Shown piece by piece: positions 1 through 5,206 of a DNA stretch of 5,206 nucleotides. The stretch comes from Bacillota bacterium (lineage in GTDB: Bacteria > Bacillota > Sulfobacillia > JAJZYS01 > JAJZLH01). Position 1 is the first letter of the stretch, and every line of letters begins with the position of its first letter. The stretch lies in contig JAJZLY010000031.1 of NCBI GenBank assembly GCA_021850485.1, positions 1-5,206 of the forward strand, given 5' to 3'. A model generated the notes under the pieces. The model ran no database searches. It was not told the origin of the DNA and saw only the letters and a list, made by a program, of their open reading frames with translations. The translations under genes and the position numbers were made by a program.

Positions 1-268
1 CGTAACTGAACCACGATCCGCTCTTTTGCAACACCTTGGTTTCAGTTCCGAGGTCGATCAAGCTCCCCTCGCGGGAGATGCCGTGGCCGTACAAGATGTC
101 GAAGTCAGCCACCCGAAACGGCGGTGCCACCTTGTTCTTGACCACGCGGACACGCGTCCGGTTGCCCACCACCTCGGTCCCCTGTTTGATCGCCTCGATG
201 CGGCGCACATCCAGGCGGACAGACGCATAGAATTTGAGCGCCCGCCCACCGGGCGTAACCTCTGGGCT
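1..268 (-). other. RecA C-extein (first 89 residues; rest beyond the window)
   Basis: It starts with the +1 Ser of the splice junction where E. coli RecA has Asn205, then completes loop L2 (PEVTPGG) and the strand [14 protein letters not shown]. It continues through KNKVAPPF and DILYGHGIS to SGSWFSY at the left edge. The missing part would be the end of the C-terminal domain and the acidic tail. Confidence 0.94.
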
Positions 269-1840
269 GTTGTGCACAATCACACCGCTGGCCACAAATG
301 TGTGGCTGTGCTCTACCTGAATGTCAAACCGCTGTTTGGAGCGGACCGCCACGTCCGCCTCAATCTCGAGCACCGGCCTGGGCACCACCTGCCAGCCACC
401 AACCTGAGCCGGCGGCTCTTTGGCCTGCCCCGGCTCGGGCGGCATGAACGGCGCCACCAGCTTCAGCAGCCGAGCCAGCGTCGGACCGGCAACGATCACC
501 TCGGAGGTCAGCCCAAAAATCCGCATCTCGCAGTCCAGGCCAAAGCGCTCTGTCAGCGTCTTGGCCAATGCAGCCAAGCCCTCCGGGGTCAGGTAGGCGG
601 GCAGGACTAGGCGGTCTCCTTCCAAGCGGCCGCCTTCAATGGTCCACACAGCCAGGGCCAGTGCATCCAGGCGCTCGAAAAAGGCCGGCTGATAGGCCCG
701 TCGGCCCAGATCCGCGATCTCGTCGCGGAGCAGCGCCAAAGGCAGGGCCGGCGTTTCCAGATGAGCTCGGGCCCGGCTCAGGCCAGGGGCGAGCCGTTTC
801 TCCCAGGCCAACAGCCCAAAGTCTAGACGTGGACTGCGCACCCGAATCGCACCGCCGTCCGTGTGCAGCCTGCCCCCAGCAATCAGCCAGCCGCGGGCTA
901 CTGACCACATGGCATCGCCGCCGCCTTCGGCGACGGTCATGACCAAATCCCCAACTTTCAGTTCGCCCGCCGGCCGAAACCCGTCGGGCGTGAGCACGGG
1001 ATGGTTCGGGGTGAGCCGCAGCCGATTGGGATCCGCCTTGCCGCTGGCCACCTTGATCTCCACGAAGGACGCGGCCGGGCCGTTTCGGTACCAGCCGACA
1101 ATCTTGCCTTCTCGCACCTGGCCGCTTTGCCGGTCAAAGGTAAGAATTGGCGGTGACTCGTGTTGGTTGACCACACGGCCAATCGGCCTGCGCCGGCCGT
1201 CCGCTTGAACCACCGGTGTCTCATAGTCCAGACAGCCGAACATGACGCCGACTTTTTCTCGAATCTGGTTGATGAAGATGGCGCAGGTATTGCTCTTCGA
1301 GATCACACCGGTCAGTTTGCGCAGCGCTTGGGACATCAGTCGGGCCTGCAGGCCGACATGAGAATCTCCCATCTCACCCTCGATCTCAGCCCGCGGCACC
1401 AGGGCGGCCACCGAGTCGACCACGATCACATCGATCGCACCGCTGCGCACCAGGGCTTCGACGATCTCCAGGGCCTGTTCACCCGTATCCGGCTGCGAGA
1501 TCAATAACTCGTCCACATTCACACCGAGGTTTTTGGCATAAAGCGGGTCCAACGCATGCTCAGCGTCGATGAAGGCAGCAGTTCCGCCCTGGCGCTGGGC
1601 TTGAGCAATGATGTGCAAACCGACAGTGGTCTTGCCACTGGATTCCGGTCCGAAGATCTCTACCACCCGGCCGCGCGGCACACCGCCAACGCCCAGGGCG
1701 TTGTCCAAGACAATCGATCCGGTATGGATCACATCAATGTCATAAAGATGGGCCTGGTCGCCCAATTTCATGACGGCTCCCTTGCCGAATTGCCGCTCTA
1801 TTTGGGCAAGGGCCAGTTCCAACGAGTTATTTCGGTCCAC
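1..1840 (-). CDS. recA: RecA recombinase precursor with in-frame intein (C-terminus beyond left edge)
   Basis: RecA forms ATP-dependent filaments on single-stranded DNA, carries out strand exchange and triggers LexA-type autocleavage. The frame is open from a GTG at 1840 to base 1, which I checked codon by codon. The GTG is chosen because the protein then begins [21 protein letters not shown], a normal RecA start; AAAGGCGG lies just upstream, and an in-frame TAA lies 16 codons upstream with no ATG, GTG or TTG between. Walker [10 protein letters not shown] is at residues 64-72 and Walker B VIVVDS ends around D142-S143. The L1 region [12 protein letters not shown] and the stretch [14 protein letters not shown] follow. 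After residue 202 a 322-residue intein interrupts loop L2. RecA resumes with [20 protein letters not shown] and runs to GSWFSY, whose Trp aligns with E. coli W290, so roughly 60 residues are missing at the edge. Seen: 202 + 322 + 89 codons. Identity as RecA is certain; spliced activity is inferred. Confidence 0.96.
   Translation of the reverse strand, partial: MDRNNSLELALAQIERQFGKGAVMKLGDQAHLYDIDVIHTGSIVLDNALGVGGVPRGRVVEIFGPESSGKTTVGLHIIAQAQRQGGTAAFIDAEHALDPLYAKNLGVNVDELLISQPDTGEQALEIVEALVRSGAIDVIVVDSVAALVPRAEIEGEMGDSHVGLQARLMSQALRKLTGVISKSNTCAIFINQIREKVGVMFGCLDYETPVVQADGRRRPIGRVVNQHESPPILTFDRQSGQVREGKIVGWYRNGPAASFVEIKVASGKADPNRLRLTPNHPVLTPDGFRPAGELKVGDLVMTVAEGGGDAMWSVARGWLIAGGRLHTDGGAIRVRSPRLDFGLLAWEKRLAPGLSRARAHLETPALPLALLRDEIADLGRRAYQPAFFERLDALALAVWTIEGGRLEGDRLVLPAYLTPEGLAALAKTLTERFGLDCEMRIFGLTSEVIVAGPTLARLLKLVAPFMPPEPGQAKEPPAQVGGWQVVPRPVLEIEADVAVRSKQRFDIQVEHSHTFVASGVIVHNSPEVTPGGRALKFYASVRLDVRRIEAIKQGTEVVGNRTRVRVVKNKVAPPFRVADFDILYGHGISREGSLIDLGTETKVLQKSGSWFSY
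269..1234 (-). mobile_element. Intein in RecA loop L2 (322 residues)
   Basis: This is a protein-splicing element that excises itself from the RecA precursor and joins the two exteins. Its boundaries come from RecA homology: the N-extein ends VGVMFG and the C-extein starts SPEVTPGG, which abut in ordinary RecA proteins. Block A starts with the nucleophile Cys1 ([10 protein letters not shown]). Block B is [15 protein letters not shown] at residues 71-85, with the T75-x-x-H78 pair. Block F is [15 protein letters not shown] at 302-316, including D304 and H311. Block G is GVIVHN at 317-322 with the His-Asn pair, followed by Ser as the +1 nucleophile. All residues expected of a class 1 cis-splicing intein are therefore present. 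The central part resembles a decayed LAGLIDADG endonuclease. The insertion point matches E. coli G204/N205 and, from memory, the site used by the Mycobacterium leprae RecA intein rather than that of M. tuberculosis. Base composition is not visibly different from the host gene, which suggests an old or well-adapted element. Confidence 0.95.
431..913 (-). other. Degenerate LAGLIDADG-type homing endonuclease domain within the intein
   Basis: This covers about residues 108-268 of the intein, between splicing blocks B and F. Two segments look like the paired LAGLIDADG helices. The first is [11 protein letters not shown] (intein residues 113-123, bases 866-898), comparable to the family pattern LIGLLLGDGSL. 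The second is [10 protein letters not shown] (195-204, bases 623-652), comparable to AIWYMDDGSL. The second is followed by the typical tail pattern [18 protein letters not shown], then a strand and a helix ending [12 protein letters not shown]. In both motifs the residue aligned with the catalytic acidic residue is Gly (AGG for GDG, EGG for DDG). DNA cleavage is therefore unlikely, though the fold may survive for stability. The alignment is by eye and the domain limits are approximate. Confidence 0.72.
1235..1840 (-). other. RecA N-extein (202 residues)
   Basis: This is the part of RecA before the intein. It contains the N-terminal polymerisation helix, the ATP-binding core with Walker A (residues 64-72, K70) and Walker B (D142), the catalytic-Glu segment [11 protein letters not shown], and the L1 loop. 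It ends in the first half of loop L2 at Gly202. Numbering runs two behind E. coli RecA throughout, so there is no insertion or deletion relative to the family apart from the N-terminus. Confidence 0.95.
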
Positions 1841-1917
1841 CGCACGGCCGCCTTTCTGAATCTGAGTAGTGGTCTCACCGTTCGATTACCACGGATCATG
1901 TCTAAGACCTGCGCTTG
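1841..1917 (-). other. thpR-recA intergenic gap (77 bases)
   Basis: This is the only gap larger than a few bases in the window. I see no GC-rich hairpin followed by a T-run on the minus strand, so no intrinsic terminator is supported and read-through from thpR is plausible. I also see no convincing -35/-10 pair. A single GAAC half-site (minus strand, GAACGGTGAGAC) lacks the GTTC partner needed for a Gram-positive-type LexA box, so SOS control cannot be claimed from the sequence. Confidence 0.6.
1848..1855 (-). promoter_or_regulatory. Ribosome binding site of recA, supporting the GTG start
   Basis: The minus strand reads AAAGGCGG, ending seven bases before the GTG at 1840. It is a partial match to the Shine-Dalgarno consensus. 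It supports the GTG start because no standard start codon lies between the upstream in-frame TAA and this position. Confidence 0.6.
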
Positions 1918-2448
1918 TCAGTCGGCCAGCAAAAAGGTTGCCAGTCGCTCGTAGTGGACACCCTCTGGGCGAAGGTGGCTCTGGTACAAGACGACCGCGC
2001 CGGCACGCAGGCTGATCGGCGGGCGAAGCGGACGTCCTGGCGGCTGCCGACTCCACTCGCCGCGGGCCAAGGTCAAGTGGACCAAGGGTGGCCTAGTCGC
2101 CTCGCGCTCGGACAGCCATGGCCGGAACACCTGTTGCGCTCTGTGGACAGCTGCCTTTGCCACAGAGCTGTCAGAGCAAAGGGCCCACACCCGGATCGGC
2201 GGACGATGGCCAATGGCGCCCACCCGCTGGAAGCTGATCTCCAGGGCCTGTTGTCCCTGGGCATACTCGGCGGCCCGCTCTTGAATAGCCACAGCCGCCA
2301 CGGGCGGCACCTCGCCAAAAAATCCGAGCGTCAGATGCCACATCTCGGCTGGCACCAGGCGGCCACCAGGCGGCGGTGCCAGCTCAGCTTGGCGGGCCGA
2401 AACCTGACCCGCCAGCTGATCGGCAGCCAGCCCCAAAAACAGCCGCAT
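1918..2448 (-). CDS. thpR: RNA 2',3'-cyclic phosphodiesterase (2H phosphoesterase, LigT/ThpR)
   Basis: This 176-residue protein belongs to the 2H phosphoesterase family, whose bacterial members open 2',3'-cyclic phosphate RNA ends to 2'-phosphates and were first assayed as 2'-5' RNA ligases. The N-terminus MRLFLGLAADQLAGQV is the family's first strand and helix. Both catalytic HxTx motifs are present: WHLTLGFFGEV (H38, T40) and VHLTLARG (H124, T126). They lie about 86 residues apart, as usual, and the length is normal. The ATG starts one base after the cinA stop (TGACATG), with GGAG just upstream inside the cinA end, so translation is probably coupled. It is a cytosolic enzyme. The recA neighbourhood is a recurrent arrangement in bacteria, but a direct role in recombination is not known. 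The family assignment is firm; the physiological substrate is not. Confidence 0.92.
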   Translation of the reverse strand: MRLFLGLAADQLAGQVSARQAELAPPPGGRLVPAEMWHLTLGFFGEVPPVAAVAIQERAAEYAQGQQALEISFQRVGAIGHRPPIRVWALCSDSSVAKAAVHRAQQVFRPWLSEREATRPPLVHLTLARGEWSRQPPGRPLRPPISLRAGAVVLYQSHLRPEGVHYERLATFLLAD

Positions 2449-2449
2449 G

Positions 2450-3676
2450 TCACTCCGCCTCGTCCAATACCTGGTAGAGGTGCCACAGAGCGGCCTGGGC
2501 CAGGCGATGGCGAACGTCGTGGCGGTTGTGACCCAGGCGATGCTCGCGCCAAGTCACCCCTGCGCTGCCCGCCACCGCCGTGTAGGCCAGCCCCACCTCG
2601 CCATCAGCCTCCGGTCCGGCCCAACCGCAACTGGCCAGTCCCCAGGTTGCATCGAGCTGGTGGCGGACACTATGCGCCAGCTCTTCTGCCGCCCAGGCAC
2701 TGACCGGTCCGTGGCGCCTCAGCTCGCCAGCATCCAGTGCGCCGAAGTGGACCTTGGCCGAAGCGGTATAGACGATACTGCCCCCGAGGAAGACTTGAGA
2801 CGCCCCGGCTGGATCGCTCAACCGGGCACTGATCAGCCCGCCAGTGGCACTTTCCGATACGGCCACCGTCTGCTGGCGTTGGCGCAGGCGGTCGAGCAGC
2901 ACGCTCTCCAGGCTGACGTCTCCCTGGCCGTAGACGTAGGGGCCGATCAGCGCCATCACCGCCGCCAGGCGCTGAGCTGCCATCTGCTCAGCTGCCGGCT
3001 GACTGGCTGCGTCCGCCAGAATGCGCAGATGGACCTCGCCAAGCTTTGCATAGGGCAAGACGGAGGGATTGGTGGTGGTCAGCAGATCACCAAGCATGTC
3101 TTGCAAGGTGGATTCGCCGATGCCGCTGGTGCGCAGCCAGATCACCTGACGCCCGCCCTCCAGCCGCTGGCGCAAGCGAGGCAGCACCGTTTCACGAAAC
3201 ATCGGTGCGAGTTCGATCGGCGGTCCAGGCAGCGCCACCACCACTTGGCTGTCCACTTCCAGCCACAACCCCGGTGCCGTCCCGCGCTGGTTGGCAAGCG
3301 CCTGGCCACCCACCGGCACGAGAGCCTGCTGGCGGTTCGACTGTGACATCGGCCGCCGCCGCTCGGCAAAGTAGCGCTCGACATCCGCCAGTGCGGTCGG
3401 GTCCAGCTGCAAGGGGCAGCCGGTGGCGTCGGCGATGGCCTGACGGGTGATGTCGTCAACGGTGGGGCCTAGACCGCCGATCAGCACCACCAGGTCAGCC
3501 ACGCGACGTGCTTGCGAAATGGCTGCCACCAGTTGCGAGATCTGGTCGGGGACAACGGTCTGCAGGACCATCTGCACCTTGGCCGCAGTTAATTCGGCAG
3601 CAACGAAGGCGCCGTTGGTGTTCACCGTATCGCCGAACAGCACCTCATTGCCGACTGCGATCACCGCCGCCTTCAT
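2450..3676 (-). CDS. cinA: CinA family protein (two-domain: MoCF-like + NMN amidohydrolase)
   Basis: The 408-residue protein has the standard two-domain CinA layout. Residues 1-170 are the molybdopterin-binding-like COG1058 domain: start MKAAVIAVGNEVLFGDTVNT, GGLGPTVDD at 67-75, NQRGTAPG at 129-136, ALPGPP at 148-153. Family members with this domain hydrolyse ADP-ribose-like pyrophosphates. Residues about 255-408 are the C-terminal PncC domain, which deamidates nicotinamide mononucleotide to nicotinate mononucleotide. Its landmarks are SESATGGL (274-281, conserved Ser276), VFLGGSIVYTASAK (295-308), AGP (353-355), and Arg385 and Arg389 near the end. Two positions depart from the usual motifs: Ala replaces Cys in ESCTGG, and CGWAGP replaces T/SGIAGP. 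The ATG at 3676 is preferred over upstream in-frame starts because the protein then begins at the family start and overlaps the previous gene by only four bases (ATGA). In some bacteria cinA is co-transcribed with recA and induced in competence. Confidence 0.94.
   Translation of the reverse strand: MKAAVIAVGNEVLFGDTVNTNGAFVAAELTAAKVQMVLQTVVPDQISQLVAAISQARRVADLVVLIGGLGPTVDDITRQAIADATGCPLQLDPTALADVERYFAERRRPMSQSNRQQALVPVGGQALANQRGTAPGLWLEVDSQVVVALPGPPIELAPMFRETVLPRLRQRLEGGRQVIWLRTSGIGESTLQDMLGDLLTTTNPSVLPYAKLGEVHLRILADAASQPAAEQMAAQRLAAVMALIGPYVYGQGDVSLESVLLDRLRQRQQTVAVSESATGGLISARLSDPAGASQVFLGGSIVYTASAKVHFGALDAGELRRHGPVSAWAAEELAHSVRHQLDATWGLASCGWAGPEADGEVGLAYTAVAGSAGVTWREHRLGHNRHDVRHRLAQAALWHLYQVLDEAE
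2453..2461 (-). promoter_or_regulatory. Ribosome binding site of thpR inside the end of cinA
   Basis: The minus strand reads GAGGCGGAG and encodes the last codons of cinA (Glu-Ala-Glu before TGA). The GGAG core ends four bases before the thpR ATG. This supports the chosen start and coupled translation. Confidence 0.6.
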
Positions 3677-4782
3677 TGCGGTGTCCAGACCCGGTGGTCC
3701 ACCGTGTGGCGCAAGACCCGATCTTTGATCACGTGCACACCCAATCCCGGTCCCGTTGGCACTTCCAAGCAGCCATCGGCAGTCAGGACGAAGGGGGGGT
3801 CGGCGACATCCTCGGCAAAGTAGCGCGACGTGGCCGCGGTGTCTCCGGGCAAGGTGAAGGCATCGAGAGACGTCAAGGCGACGTTCAGGGCGCGACCCAC
3901 CCCGGACTCCAGCATGCCGCCGCACCAGACGCCGATGCCCAGGCGACGGGCGGCGGCGACTGTCTTCAGCGCCTCCCCCAATCCGCCTAGGCGGCCGATC
4001 TTAATATTCACGATGCGCAGCGCACCGATGGCGTGGGCCTGTTCCAAGATGTGCGCCGAGCGGATGCTCTCGTCCAGGCAGATGGCGGTCTTCAGCTGGG
4101 CCTGCAAGGTGGCGTGGTCGATCAGGTCGTCGTGTGCCAGGGGCTGCTCGATCATCATCAACCCATAGTCATCGAGCGCCCGGAGCCGATCGGTGTCGGC
4201 TAGCGTATAAGCGCTGTTGGCGTCCACCATCAGTGGCACATCCGGCAGGGCCCGGCGCACGTCGCGCACCACATCCACATCGTAGCCAGGCTTGATTTTG
4301 ATTTTGATCCTCTGGTAGCCCTCGCCCAGACGCTGCTTCATCACTTCGACCAGCGCCGCGCTGCTGGATTGGATGCCAATGCTGATCCCAACCGGCACCC
4401 GGGTGCGGCTGCCACCGATCAGCTTGGCCAGCCCCACGCCCTGGCGCTGCGCCGTCAGGTCCCACAGGGCGGTCTCGATAGCCGATTTGGCCATCGGGTT
4501 CAGGCGCACCGGCGACAAGCGCTGGCTCACGGTCTCCAGATCCAAAAGGTCGCCCTTGAGCCGCGGCAAGAGGTGTTCGGTGAGCATCCACACAGCGGTT
4601 TGTGTCGTCTCTTCGCTGTAAAACGGCCCAGCCGACGCCACACACTCTCCCCAGCCGGTATGTTCTCCGTCGGACGCCTCCACCAGCAAAAAGTCCTTCA
4701 CCAGCTCGGTGCCAAACGACGTCTCAAAGGGCGTCAGCATCGGCAGCTTCAGCCGGTAGAGGTCCACCCGCGCCAGCCGCAT
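3673..4782 (-). CDS. menC: o-Succinylbenzoate synthase / N-succinylamino acid racemase family enzyme (enolase superfamily)
   Basis: This 369-residue protein has the full length of the NSAR/OSBS subgroup of the muconate lactonizing group. The N-terminal capping domain (about 1-125) starts MRLARVDLYRLKLPMLTPFE and contains GWGECVAS. The TIM-barrel holds the catalytic residues: K160-I-K162 in RIKIKIKPG; metal ligands D187 (MVDANSAYT), E212 (MIEQPL) and D237 (CLDES); and general acid/base K261 (VNIKIGRLGG). All have the spacing known from the Amycolatopsis enzyme, two residues behind it. The family dehydrates SHCHC to o-succinylbenzoate for menaquinone and/or racemises N-succinyl amino acids; sequence alone does not separate the two. 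The GNAT gene directly upstream favours racemase, and no other men gene is visible. A run of seven C bases on the coding strand (3793-3799) is crossed without loss of frame. The stop overlaps the cinA start. The symbol menC denotes the family and does not prove the reaction. Confidence 0.9.
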   Translation of the reverse strand: MRLARVDLYRLKLPMLTPFETSFGTELVKDFLLVEASDGEHTGWGECVASAGPFYSEETTQTAVWMLTEHLLPRLKGDLLDLETVSQRLSPVRLNPMAKSAIETALWDLTAQRQGVGLAKLIGGSRTRVPVGISIGIQSSSAALVEVMKQRLGEGYQRIKIKIKPGYDVDVVRDVRRALPDVPLMVDANSAYTLADTDRLRALDDYGLMMIEQPLAHDDLIDHATLQAQLKTAICLDESIRSAHILEQAHAIGALRIVNIKIGRLGGLGEALKTVAAARRLGIGVWCGGMLESGVGRALNVALTSLDAFTLPGDTAATSRYFAEDVADPPFVLTADGCLEVPTGPGLGVHVIKDRVLRHTVDHRVWTPQ

Positions 4783-4786
4783 CGGC

Positions 4787-4795
4787 TCACCTCCT
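4787..4795 (-). promoter_or_regulatory. Strong Shine-Dalgarno of the menC-like gene, built into the end of the GNAT gene
   Basis: The minus strand reads AGGAGGTGA, a near-perfect anti-16S match, ending four bases before the ATG at 4782. The same nine bases encode the final Arg-Arg and the TGA stop of the upstream gene. This settles the start codon and indicates coupled translation. Confidence 0.85.
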
Positions 4796-5206
4796 GCTAA
4801 ATAGATAGGCCGAGGCAGCGCCCCTGTCCCGCACGGCCAGAGCGCGCAGACCCGCTGCGAACAGTGGCTCTACCGCCTGTCGAAAATGGAGTTGGAGGGC
4901 CCTGGCCCGCTCCAGATCCGTTGCCTTGATGGCCTCCATGTCCTTCGGGATCTCCACCCAGATCCCCTCATCCGGGGTCTGCTGCGGGGCCTTGCCCAGA
5001 CAGCGATCTTCCACCAGCGGATGGTCGAGCTGCCACTCCACCCAGAAGCGATCGCTGTCCAATCCCCAGTTCAAACTGTCGCTCATCGCGCCGTAGCAAT
5101 TCACGATCAGCCGCGTCGCCTCGCCACCCAGGACCTCGAGATTAAACAAGGCGTTGAGCCGACGCAGGGGGTCGTAGGTCCAGGCCATCCGCCGATAGCC
5201 CTCAGC
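4787..5206 (-). CDS. GNAT-superfamily acyltransferase, COG3375 type (N-terminus beyond right edge)
   Basis: This is the C-terminal 139 residues of a protein whose start lies outside the window. The frame is open at the edge (AEGYRRMAWTYDPL), so the internal ATG at 5188 is not the real start. The sequence WTYDPLRRLNALFNLEVLGG, then VNCYGAMSDSLNWGLDSDRFWVEW, matches my recollection of the predicted acetyltransferases of COG3375, in which the final GNAT strand and helix are followed by an extra C-terminal region. The acyl-CoA-binding motif A would be upstream and cannot be checked. Homologues are frequently encoded beside NSAR/OSBS genes. In Geobacillus kaustophilus a GNAT enzyme next to the racemase succinylates D-amino acids, so an N-succinyltransferase is the favoured role. 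The gene ends five bases before the next start, and its last codons form that gene's ribosome binding site. The family call is fairly secure; the substrate is inferred. Confidence 0.78.
   Translation of the reverse strand, partial: AEGYRRMAWTYDPLRRLNALFNLEVLGGEATRLIVNCYGAMSDSLNWGLDSDRFWVEWQLDHPLVEDRCLGKAPQQTPDEGIWVEIPKDMEAIKATDLERARALQLHFRQAVEPLFAAGLRALAVRDRGAASAYLFSRR

Noticed and set aside
26-610. Plus-strand open frame of 194 codons opposite the RecA C-extein and intein
   Set aside because: The minus strand encodes continuous RecA and intein sequence with conserved motifs; the plus frame shows no family signature.
1798-1899. Short minus-strand frame starting at an ATG (1899) in the thpR-recA gap and overlapping the recA start
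   Set aside because: It has only about 33 codons, no good ribosome binding site and no recognisable product. An upstream-ORF role is possible, but nothing in the sequence supports it.
1872-1912. GGTCT...AGACC inverted repeat in the thpR-recA gap as terminator or operator
   Set aside because: The arms are only five bases with a loop of about 29, there is no T-run, and it does not match a known LexA box.
2353-2374. Perfect 11-base tandem repeat (CACCAGGCGGC twice) inside thpR
   Set aside because: It lies in the Pro/Gly-rich stretch before the first HxTx motif, where the protein aligns normally with other ThpR proteins; probably chance codon use rather than an element.
1915-2703. Plus-strand open frame of 262 codons opposite thpR and the cinA end
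   Set aside because: It is antisense to two well-supported genes, is rich in Pro/Arg/His without motif structure, and has no sensible context.
2447-3346. Plus-strand open frame of 299 codons opposite cinA
   Set aside because: Its translation shows no recognisable domain and is compositionally odd. It lies fully antisense to cinA, which has clear family motifs; long antisense frames are expected in GC-rich genes.
3793-3799. Run of seven identical bases in the menC-like gene as a possible frameshift site
   Set aside because: The frame is intact across it, and the protein continues to a normal C-terminus that meets cinA with a four-base overlap.
3677-3925. N-terminal extension of cinA to an upstream start
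   Set aside because: The extra residues would overlap the conserved end of the menC-like gene, have no CinA homology, and would break the usual family start at MKAAVIAVGNE.

Overview
The window is GC-rich and carries five genes, all on the minus strand and packed head to tail. Reading in the direction of transcription (from the high-coordinate end down), they are: a GNAT-type acyltransferase (cut by the right edge), an enolase-superfamily enzyme of the o-succinylbenzoate synthase / N-succinylamino acid racemase family, cinA, thpR (ligT), and recA (cut by the left edge). The first four are joined by overlaps or gaps of a few bases. Only thpR and recA are separated, by 77 bases, with no clear terminator. 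The order cinA-thpR-recA is known from several bacteria, and cinA-recA co-transcription is a classic arrangement. The RecA sequence, the GC content and the presence of the GNAT + NSAR/OSBS pair suggest a member of Chloroflexota or a similar deep-branching thermophile-related group. This placement is an inference and only moderately secure.

The main discovery is that recA is interrupted in frame by an intein. The reading frame runs from a GTG start at 1840 to the left edge without a stop. The first 202 codons are a normal RecA N-terminal half ending in the loop L2 sequence VGVMFG. The next 322 codons (1234 down to 269) are unrelated to RecA and begin with Cys. They hold a block-B motif with TPNH and end in VIVHN, directly before Ser. 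RecA then resumes at SPEVTPGG and continues to the left edge, about 60 residues short of the usual C-terminus. The intein splits the ssDNA-binding loop, so RecA should be inactive until protein splicing occurs. Between its splicing blocks the intein has a domain resembling a LAGLIDADG homing endonuclease. In both signature motifs the residue aligned with the catalytic Asp is Gly, so the endonuclease looks dead while the splicing parts look intact.

How the genes fit together: RecA does homologous recombination and SOS signalling. CinA is a nucleotide-metabolite repair enzyme (NMN deamidase / ADP-ribose hydrolase type) often linked with recA and competence. ThpR is a 2H phosphoesterase acting on RNA 2',3'-cyclic ends. 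The two upstream genes probably form a metabolic pair. In other bacteria a GNAT N-succinyltransferase and an N-succinylamino acid racemase work together to convert D-amino acids to L-amino acids, although the enolase-family member could instead serve menaquinone synthesis. No RNA genes, CRISPR arrays, insertion sequences or plus-strand genes were found.
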